Assembly: GCA_044227505.1 (NCBI GenBank)
Contig: JBGAWP010000007.1
Location: forward strand, 42,782-106,781
Length of the DNA: 64,000 nt
Direction: 5' to 3'
Source: UBA7236 sp044227505
Lineage (GTDB): Bacteria; Bacteroidota; Bacteroidia; Chitinophagales; BACL12
Positions 35,083-41,280 of this stretch are shown one piece after another. The position numbers and the translations under genes were made by a program. The notes under the pieces were generated by a model, which searched no databases, had not been told where the DNA came from, and worked only from the letters and a program-made list of their open reading frames with translations. The first letter of the stretch is position 1. Each line of letters starts with the position of its first letter.

Positions 35083-35631
35083 CTAAATACTAGCCTTCAA
35101 TTCTGTTGAAAATTCAATAAGAGAGGGGTAAATCAGGTCTGGATTGCCTTTAATTTTATGAGAAATTAACACCTTCTTCATATTCAGATTTTCACCGAAC
35201 TTCATATCGCTTTCCGAATCTCCAACAATTATCGATTTTTTGAAATCTATCTCCGGAAATTGAAACTTTGCGTCGAGTGCCATCCCTGGTTTTGGTTTGC
35301 GATGGGTTGAGCCTTCATCGCTGATATCAGGGCAAAAGAAAATTGCATCGATACGACCTCCTGAGGTTTCTACTTCAAATCTGAGGTTTTCATGGATGTT
35401 ATTAAGATCATTCTCCGACATAAGACCTCTTCCAACCCCGCGCTGGTTGGTGACTATCACAATTCTATTAAAGATATCAGAAAGGTCCCTCAAAGCATCT
35501 TTCACTCCGGGCAAAAATTCAAATTGCTCCCAGCTGCGCACATAATCATCGTCAATTTTTTTATTCAGCACTCCGTCGCGGTCGAGAAAAAGTGTCCAGG
35601 TTTTGTCGATTTGCAGATCGTTGAGGTTCAT
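35083..35631 (-). CDS. gmhB: D-glycero-D-manno-heptose-1,7-bisphosphate 7-phosphatase (HAD-IIIA)
   Basis: 182 residues from ATG 35631 (MNLNDLQIDKTW). HAD motif I is LFLDRDGVLN with Asp17 and Asp19, motif II IVTNQRGVGRG, and motif IV IIVGDSESDMKFG. The zinc-loop region reads FFCPDISDEGSTHRKPKPGM, so the Cys pairs typical of GmhB are mostly missing. Upstream in-frame codons to 35760 (NNFNNINPFNNFNPFNP) translate a GTTGAAAGG word repeat and should not be part of the gene. Neighbours hddC, gmhA and hddA complete the heptose pathway. Confidence 0.82.
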   Translation of the reverse strand: MNLNDLQIDKTWTLFLDRDGVLNKKIDDDYVRSWEQFEFLPGVKDALRDLSDIFNRIVIVTNQRGVGRGLMSENDLNNIHENLRFEVETSGGRIDAIFFCPDISDEGSTHRKPKPGMALDAKFQFPEIDFKKSIIVGDSESDMKFGENLNMKKVLISHKIKGNPDLIYPSLIEFSTELKASI

Positions 35632-35639
35632 TGGCGCAA

Positions 35640-35880
35640 AGTTGGGGATAATTTTTGGGTTGAAAGGGTTGAAGTTGTTGAAAGGGTTGATATTGTTGAA
35701 ATTGTTTGGTTCGGAGGATATTTTATCAATCCTAGAAGCTGCCCACTGTTGACTGCTCACTATAAAAGAGTTGAAAAGGTTGAAAAAATTTAGTTCGGAG
35801 GATAATCATACAATGCTTCAAACTGCGACTGTGACTGTGACTGCGACTTGTTTGCAAGGTTTATTACGGAGGATAGACCG
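35640..35880. repeat. composite repeat: (GTTGAAAGG)n, (ACTGCGACTGTG)n and TTCGGAGGATA words
   Basis: Two GTTGAAAGG/GTTGAAAAGG arrays (about 35660-35702 and 35767-35786), each followed within a few bases by TTCGGAGGATA (35708 and 35792). Then comes an ACTGCG/ACTGTG array (35822-35850) followed by TTACGGAGGATAG (35863-35875) and ACTGCCACTGC wording that runs into the hddC stop codon. Confidence 0.7.
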
Positions 35881-35887
35881 CCACTGC

Positions 35888-36598
35888 CTACTGCCACTGC
35901 TTAAAATCATCCTGGGCCTTAGCATAATCTTCAGGAATTCCGATATCGATAAAATACCCGTCGAATACTTTTCCGTAAACATTTCCTTTGATAAATTCTT
36001 TTTCGAGAATTTCGGTTTCGAAGGAAAATTTATCGGGAAGATTTTGTGAAAATATTTTTTTATCGAGGCAATAAATTCCGCCGTTGATTAATCCTTCCCC
36101 GACATATTTTTTTTCGTTGAAGGCGATTATTTTATGGTTATGATCTATTTCTACAGTTCCGTAGCGATCAAACTTTTCCATTTTTTTTAATGCAACGGTA
36201 AGTAATGCTTTATGATGAATATGTAAATTAAATATTGCCTCGAGATCAACATCAAAATATGTATCACCATTAATTACATAAATCACTTCCTGATTTGCAT
36301 ATTTACTTGCCTGCATAATTGCCCCACCGGTTCCGAGTGGATCATCTTCTACAGAATAAGTTATTTTTAAATTATGATAATGATATCCAAAATGATCGAT
36401 GATTGTTTCTTTTAAATATCCAACAGCAAGAATAACATGCTCGATCTCCTGATTAATTAAATCGTCGAGGATATATTGCAGAAATGGTTTTCCTGCAACC
36501 GGAGCCATAGGTTTTGGCAATAAATTAACTACTTTCTGCAAACGTGTTCCGAATCCGCCTGCAAGTACAATTGCTTCATTAGGTTTTTGCAATTTCAT
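35888..36598 (-). CDS. hddC: D-glycero-D-manno-heptose 1-phosphate nucleotidyltransferase
   Basis: 236 residues of the sugar-nucleotidyltransferase family: AIVLAGGFGTRLQKVVNLLP KPMAPVAGKP at the N-terminus (nucleotide-binding loop with the KPM lysine), DPLGTGGAIMQA near 88 and the metal-binding GD in YVINGDTYFDVD near 108. HddC members make GDP-D-glycero-alpha-D-manno-heptose from the 1-phosphate. The start overlaps the gmhA stop by one base (TAATG). The last codons CAG TGG CAG TAG are the first unit of a word repeat, so the C-terminus QWQ may be repeat-derived. Confidence 0.85.
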   Translation of the reverse strand: MKLQKPNEAIVLAGGFGTRLQKVVNLLPKPMAPVAGKPFLQYILDDLINQEIEHVILAVGYLKETIIDHFGYHYHNLKITYSVEDDPLGTGGAIMQASKYANQEVIYVINGDTYFDVDLEAIFNLHIHHKALLTVALKKMEKFDRYGTVEIDHNHKIIAFNEKKYVGEGLINGGIYCLDKKIFSQNLPDKFSFETEILEKEFIKGNVYGKVFDGYFIDIGIPEDYAKAQDDFKQWQ

Positions 36599-37191
36599 TA
36601 TTGCGGACGTTCGAATAATGCTTCTTCAACAAGTTCGCAAATGATATGGCCGAGCATGATATGAGATTCCTGAATACGCGGAGTGTCGCTGCTTGGAACA
36701 TTTAATAAATAATCGCAATTGTCTTTCATTTTTCCGCCGCTTGCGCCTGTCATGGCAACTATTACCATTCCTCGTTCGCGTGCAACTTCAAATGCTTTTA
36801 AAATATTTGGTGAATTTCCGGAAGTGGAAATACCAATAATAAAATCACCTTTTCTTCCTTTCGCTTTTAATACTCTGGAAAATATTTGGTCGTAACCATA
36901 ATCGTTACCTACGGCAGTCACATACGATGAATTAACATGTAATGCTTCGGCATCCAAAGGAGGACGATCGAAATAAAATCTTCCGGAAAATTCGGCTGCT
37001 AAATGTTGTGCATCAGCCGCACTTCCGCCATTTCCGCAGAACAGAACTTTTTTATCCTGACGAAATGCTTCTGCAATTTCATCTGCAATTTTTTCGCAGA
37101 GTGCGATCATTTCCGGGTTATTTAATATTTCATTTTTAACCCTGATACTTTCGGCTACTACCGATTTAATTTTTTCTATTTTGCTTCCCAT
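36598..37191 (-). CDS. gmhA: sedoheptulose 7-phosphate isomerase (SIS domain)
   Basis: 197 residues. Converts sedoheptulose 7-phosphate to D-glycero-D-manno-heptose 7-phosphate. SIS-fold motifs: KVLFCGNGGSAADAQHLAAE FSGRF near 50-70, GNDYGYDQIFSR, IGISTSGNSPNILKA near 120 and ESHIMLGHIICELVE near 180 (His residues that serve the zinc site in GmhA). The start lies inside the end of hddA (16-base overlap), and its stop overlaps hddC, so the three genes are one translation-coupled operon. Confidence 0.9.
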   Translation of the reverse strand: MGSKIEKIKSVVAESIRVKNEILNNPEMIALCEKIADEIAEAFRQDKKVLFCGNGGSAADAQHLAAEFSGRFYFDRPPLDAEALHVNSSYVTAVGNDYGYDQIFSRVLKAKGRKGDFIIGISTSGNSPNILKAFEVARERGMVIVAMTGASGGKMKDNCDYLLNVPSSDTPRIQESHIMLGHIICELVEEALFERPQ

Positions 37192-38204
37192 GATGTTAAT
37201 CCGTATTGACTGAATTCAATATTGTGAACTTCCCCCCCGAATGTATTTAATACATCTATTACTTTATATCTGGTATTACCGGGACAATAAAAAGTCATAA
37301 ATCCACCACCGCCTGCACCGGAAATTTTTCCTCCTGTTGCGCCTGCTTTGATTGCAGATTCATAAATATTATCAATAATATCACTTGATACTCCAACTGC
37401 TGTTGCTTTTTTATTTTTCCATCCATAATCCAGAATATCTCCGATGCGATTTAGCTCTCCTTTTAGGATAGCTTCCTTCATCATATAAGATTGTTCCTTT
37501 AAATTATGCATTGCCTCAATCGACTTATCCGATTTTTTAGTAACGTTGGAAGATTGTGCTTCAATAATTGTGGATGATAAACGCGAAGTTCCTGTGTAAT
37601 ACATCACGATATTAAATTCCAGTTCCTTCAAATAATTGGGACGTATACGCAAAGGATTTACAATTACTTTATCATCCTTATAAAATTCCATGAAATTCCA
37701 TCCACCAAATGTTGCTGCGTATTGGTCTTGTTTTCCTCCTGCCATTCCAAGATCCTTTCTTTCGATATCATAGGCAAGATGTGCAATGTCGTATTCGCCG
37801 AGTGGCAATCTCAACCATTCGGTAAATGCACCCACAATGGCCACAACGAGTGTTGATGAAGACCCTAATCCGGAACCCGGAGGAGCGTCAACATAAGTAT
37901 TTAGCTCAAAACTGAGTGGTGCATTATGATTAAAGTCTTTGATAATGCGGTTGTACACACCTTTTAAAAGATCTAAAGTTCCATCAATTTCGAGTTTGGA
38001 GGTGGAGTCGAGTTCCACGGTTTCCTTTTTATCCATGGCCGAGAGCACGATCTTGCCGTCTCTGCGCGGGATAATGGTTGCATATGCATATTTGTTGATT
38101 GTGGCATTCAAAATACATCCACCGTAAATATCGCTGTAAGGACCTACGTCTGTTCCGCCACCGGCTAAACCAATCCTTAATGGAGCTTGACTTCTAATGA
38201 TCAT
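37176..38204 (-). CDS. hddA: D-glycero-alpha-D-manno-heptose 7-phosphate kinase (GHMP)
   Basis: 342 residues of the GHMP kinase family: LRIGLAGGGTDVGPYSDIYG at the N-terminus, the ATP-binding PPGSGLGSSSTLVVAIVG near 110 and KISGAGGGGFMTFYCPG near 295. The wording is that of HddA-type sugar kinases, which phosphorylate heptose 7-phosphate at C1. First gene of the hddA-gmhA-hddC-gmhB run. The upstream minus-strand CATCTTTG (38265-38272) is close to a -7 box. Confidence 0.87.
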   Translation of the reverse strand: MIIRSQAPLRIGLAGGGTDVGPYSDIYGGCILNATINKYAYATIIPRRDGKIVLSAMDKKETVELDSTSKLEIDGTLDLLKGVYNRIIKDFNHNAPLSFELNTYVDAPPGSGLGSSSTLVVAIVGAFTEWLRLPLGEYDIAHLAYDIERKDLGMAGGKQDQYAATFGGWNFMEFYKDDKVIVNPLRIRPNYLKELEFNIVMYYTGTSRLSSTIIEAQSSNVTKKSDKSIEAMHNLKEQSYMMKEAILKGELNRIGDILDYGWKNKKATAVGVSSDIIDNIYESAIKAGATGGKISGAGGGGFMTFYCPGNTRYKVIDVLNTFGGEVHNIEFSQYGLTSWEAK

Positions 38205-38419
38205 AAACTGTTTTCCCCTGTGATCTTTCGTAAAAAATTATCCTTTCACCCTCAAAATCGGGTGCAAAGATGATGAAAAAGAGGGAAAAAATATAGAAAT
38301 GGTTGTAAATTGAGGCTGGAATTGACGAAAAATTAATGTCAGGTTCTTATTCTTTGTCGGAATAAAAGTGAATAATTTAAGCCCCAATTGCAACTGGCCG
38401 AACCTGCTAAGAACCCATT

Positions 38420-38791
38420 TCAATTCTTACTTGGAGGATCCTTTAAGTTAAGCTCATTCAACATTTGTTTCAATTTTTCTGCGTGGACCATAAGATCCAT
38501 TAATTCTGCCTCTGCCTCTTTTTCTGCATTTGCTTCTGCGGCATCAAGCATTTGTTTTTCCTCATCCGAAAATGTTTCATAGGCAGATTCCAGATTTTTC
38601 ATCATGTTATCCGCTAACGTTTTTAATCTGTTTGCCATTAATTCAGGCGTTAGCGGATCTTTTGAAACAAGGGTCATTTCGGTAATTTCATCGCAATATC
38701 TGCATGAAGGAGCATCGAGCTCGGTGTAACCGGAATCCAGGCCGCATTTTATGCAGCGATAGATCATCATGAATTTTGGTTTTTCTTTCAT
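38420..38791 (-). CDS. small zinc-ribbon and coiled-coil protein, function unknown
   Basis: 123 residues. CIKCGLDSGYTELDAPSCRY with a further C near 33 makes a CxxC...CxxC zinc ribbon at about 13-34; the rest (about 50-120) is a long acidic helix (EKQMLDAAEANAEKEAEAEL) likely to be coiled coil. I do not recognise the family. It sits between the heptose operon and the WecG-type gene, but nothing ties it to glycan synthesis beyond position. Confidence 0.55.
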   Translation of the reverse strand: MKEKPKFMMIYRCIKCGLDSGYTELDAPSCRYCDEITEMTLVSKDPLTPELMANRLKTLADNMMKNLESAYETFSDEEKQMLDAAEANAEKEAEAELMDLMVHAEKLKQMLNELNLKDPPSKN

Positions 38792-38924
38792 TTTTAAGGA
38801 ATTAATTATCTCAAAAATAATTACCTGAAAGAAAAATTCAAATTAAAAAAAGGAAATTATTTCGTGTAAAATAAGATAATCGGTTATCACCGAATACGTT
38901 CAATAAATAAAGGGAATTAGTTTT

Positions 38925-39797
38925 TTATTTCTTTTTAAACTCTTTCCACACAATTGGAAAAAACTGCATATCATCCACAAAATACCTTTTAAATAACCTT
39001 CCAGGTTCCTGAGTAAAACGGTAGAACCATTCCATTCCGGTTTTTTGCCAGAATTTCGGGGCGCGTTTTTTTAGGTTGAGATAAAATTCGTAGGAGGCGC
39101 CCATTAATAAAAATAAGGGCATTCGATGTTCAGAGTTCTGAGCCTGCCTGCCGACTGCGTCAGCGTCAGGCAGGTTCTGGGTTCTGGGTTCTGGGTTGGC
39201 GGACTGCGACTGCGACTGTGACTTTGACTTTTTGTAATGATCAATCAATCCCAAAGCAATATGATTCTGTTTCGGAAAACGAATTCCGATAAAAACATAA
39301 TCCGGTTTTATTTTATCGAAAATTTCGGAGGCTCCGGTAATTACATTTTTTAATTCGTCGGGATTATTCACATCAAAAAAGGGAGGGACATAATATTCGA
39401 GAGATGGATATTCTTTTTTCAGCAACTCTCCCACTTCGGGACTTGGAGCGACAACCATCACACGTTTATTTTCGCGGATAACTGCTTTCCATAAAAGGGG
39501 AAATAATTCGCTGCCGGGCAAACGGCTTTCTAATTTTTTCCCCAATAATTTACTTGCCCAGATAACGGGTTGTCCGTCGGGTAAAATGTAATATGAGCGT
39601 TTTAAAATGGCGGAAAGATCTGCGTATTTTTTTTCATTTAATTTAACAACATCATCAACATTGGGAGTAAATAACAGAGGCAATAAACCGGAATTTTCAT
39701 CATACTCCTTATTAAAGTTTAATATGGATGAAATGGTGGAATCAAAGTTTTTATCATTGATAAGATCAAGATCAAAAATGCGGGTTCTTTTTATCAT
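38925..39797 (-). CDS. WecG/TagA/CpsF-family glycosyltransferase carrying a repeat insertion
   Basis: 290 residues against about 240-250 usual for the family. Conserved parts: LFTPNVDDVVKLNE, YILPDGQPVIWASKLLG (active-site region near 70), RVMVVAPSPEVGELLKKEYP, VFIGIRFPKQN near 172, and the C-terminal RAPKFWQKTGMEWFYRFTQE PGRLFKRYF. Between KQNHIALGLIDHY and LFLLMGASYEFY the frame contains about 37 residues of low complexity (SKSQSQSQSANPEPRTQNLP...) encoded by composite repeat DNA at 39121-39236. The family adds N-acetylmannosamine-type sugars to lipid-linked intermediates. Confidence 0.82.
   Translation of the reverse strand: MIKRTRIFDLDLINDKNFDSTISSILNFNKEYDENSGLLPLLFTPNVDDVVKLNEKKYADLSAILKRSYYILPDGQPVIWASKLLGKKLESRLPGSELFPLLWKAVIRENKRVMVVAPSPEVGELLKKEYPSLEYYVPPFFDVNNPDELKNVITGASEIFDKIKPDYVFIGIRFPKQNHIALGLIDHYKKSKSQSQSQSANPEPRTQNLPDADAVGRQAQNSEHRMPLFLLMGASYEFYLNLKKRAPKFWQKTGMEWFYRFTQEPGRLFKRYFVDDMQFFPIVWKEFKKK
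39121..39236 (-). repeat. composite repeat inserted in frame in the WecG-type gene
   Basis: Read on the minus strand: (GACTGC/GACTGT)n hexamers, then AACCCAG heptamers (three to four copies), then the GCCTGACGCTGACG palindrome with CCTGCCTG/CAGGCAGG arms (39143-39175), then TCAGAACTC. All three components recur in intergenic repeats of this window. The reading frame is kept. Confidence 0.8.
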
Positions 39798-39818
39798 AAA
39801 ATAATTTCTTAACCCTAT

Positions 39819-40775
39819 TTATTTGTTTCTGATATAATCTATCATGTCTTTAATGGTCTGGTCAAGAGCATAGGTTTGTTCCCAGCCTGTATCCTGTTTT
39901 AATTTTGTAGAATCACCGAATATGATAGGTTCATCAGTCGGGCGCAATAATTTCGGATCTACTTCCACAGGTAATTTAATTCCCATATAATTTTCGATAA
40001 TAGGAATTATTTCATTGATGAGATATACTTTATTTCCGGAGATATTATAAACATCTCCCCAAGTACCTTTATCACTTAATAAAATTAACGCATTAACCAG
40101 ATCACGCACATCGGTAATGGCGCGTTTGGTCTGCAAATTTCCAACCTTTAAAACCGTGGCTTTTTTTTGCTCTATCTCCACCGCCCGATGTGTAAAATCT
40201 GCAACCACATCATTTGTTTTTCGCGGCCCTGTTGTATTAAAAATTCTTGCGCGAATGCAGCGAATTTTATCGTTTTGATAATATTGGAAAGACAATAGGT
40301 CTTGTCCCACTTTGCTCACTCCATAAGGGTGCAAAGGCAATAAAGCAGTATTTTCTTTTACCGGTGTATTTTCGGGTGTTAGCGATGCGCCATATTCCGC
40401 ACTTGAACACGCAACAACAACCACAGGATCATAATTTTTATCTGTTTTTCTTACATATTTTATTGCTTCAAAAATGTTAATGGTTCCATTTACATTGGTA
40501 TCCATGGTTTCCTGAGGACGATGCCAGGAAACAGTAGGATAACTCTGTGCCGCGAGGTGAAAAATTTTATGCGGTTTAATATCATCGATAATATCCAATA
40601 CCCGCTGATAATACCGAACATCACATTCCACCAGATGCACCTTTCCCCTAATATCTTCCAAATCGGTGGTTGGTTTAAAATATGTGCCAACAATTTTATG
40701 TCCTCCTTCCCTGTGAAAATACTCCACCATATGCGAACCCACCATTCCACAGGCTCCGGTAATTAAAATGTTCAT
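39819..40775 (-). CDS. GDP-sugar 4,6-dehydratase/reductase-like SDR
   Basis: 318 residues of the extended SDR family. N-terminal NAD(P)-binding TGACGMVGSHMVEYF, a VDVRYY-like VECDVRYYQRV, HLAAQSYPTVSWHRPQET near 78, CSSAEYG near 125 and the catalytic YGVSK near 152; RIFNTTGPRK and DVRDLVNALILL follow. The wording is close to GDP-mannose 4,6-dehydratase and GDP-4-keto-6-deoxymannose reductase. Next to an hddC gene it could act on GDP-heptose, as Yersinia/Campylobacter DmhA-type enzymes do (inference). Last-mentioned substrate is unproven. Confidence 0.8.
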   Translation of the reverse strand: MNILITGACGMVGSHMVEYFHREGGHKIVGTYFKPTTDLEDIRGKVHLVECDVRYYQRVLDIIDDIKPHKIFHLAAQSYPTVSWHRPQETMDTNVNGTINIFEAIKYVRKTDKNYDPVVVVACSSAEYGASLTPENTPVKENTALLPLHPYGVSKVGQDLLSFQYYQNDKIRCIRARIFNTTGPRKTNDVVADFTHRAVEIEQKKATVLKVGNLQTKRAITDVRDLVNALILLSDKGTWGDVYNISGNKVYLINEIIPIIENYMGIKLPVEVDPKLLRPTDEPIIFGDSTKLKQDTGWEQTYALDQTIKDMIDYIRNK

Positions 40776-40800
40776 TTTCCTTACGTTTTCAGTTAGGGGG

Positions 40801-40808
40801 CAAAGATA
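40801..40808 (-). promoter_or_regulatory. TATCTTTG -7 element of the SDR gene
   Basis: Minus-strand TATCTTTG 26 bases before the ATG at 40775, matching TAnnTTTG. Confidence 0.45.
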
Positions 40809-40822
40809 ATGAAGTTAACTTG

Positions 40823-41205
40823 TTCTGGGTTCTTAGTTCTGAGTTCTGGGTTCTGGGTTCTGGGTTCTGGGTTCTGGGTTCTGAGTTCATTACGGAGGAA
40901 TCTACTGACTATACCTGGAACTTTGAGGGAGTTGGTTGAAATGGTTGAAGGGGTTGAAGGAGTTTGTTACAGAGGGAAATTTTCCGGGTGCAGATCCGAT
41001 TAAAATTTTTTATTTTTTGATTGTTATTTATTATTTCTCCGGGTTTTCATGGTTTGCAAATGTTTCAGGGCGGTGTTCCGATTAATGTTCTTTATTCCTT
41101 GTTCGATATTCTTTATTATTCAAATGTTTTCATGGTTTCCAAAAATTTCAGGGTTGTGATCCGATTAATGTTTTTTATTTTTTGATTGTTATCTATTATT
41201 TTTTT
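40823..41205. repeat. composite repeat island: GGTTCTG heptamers, GGTTGAAGG words and about 80-bp tandem modules
   Basis: Seven or so GGTTCTG heptamers (40823-40885) lead to TTACGGAGGAATC; GGTTGAAATGGTTGAAGGGG wording (about 40928-40955) leads to TTACAGAGGGAAATTTTCC; then three units of about 80 bp follow with TCCGATTAAT at about 40990, 41078 and 41159, each followed by TTTATT-rich wording and preceded by CAGGG. Same module as 18047-18575. Confidence 0.8.
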
Positions 41206-41214
41206 CTTTTGCCG

Positions 41215-41280
41215 GATTGAAATATGTGTTTTTGTAGCGTCGCAAAATTTTGCAACGCTCCAAAAACACATATTTCAATC
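41215..41280. repeat. 66-bp nested palindrome at the 3' end of the receptor gene
   Basis: Thirty-three-base arms match at 31 positions. The outer arms read GATTGAAATATGTGTTTTTG and its complement, the core AGCGT-CGCAAAATTTTGCA-ACGCT. It starts at the stop codon (TGA, 41279-41281) of the minus-strand receptor gene. No T-run follows on the minus strand, so it is not a canonical terminator. Confidence 0.85.
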
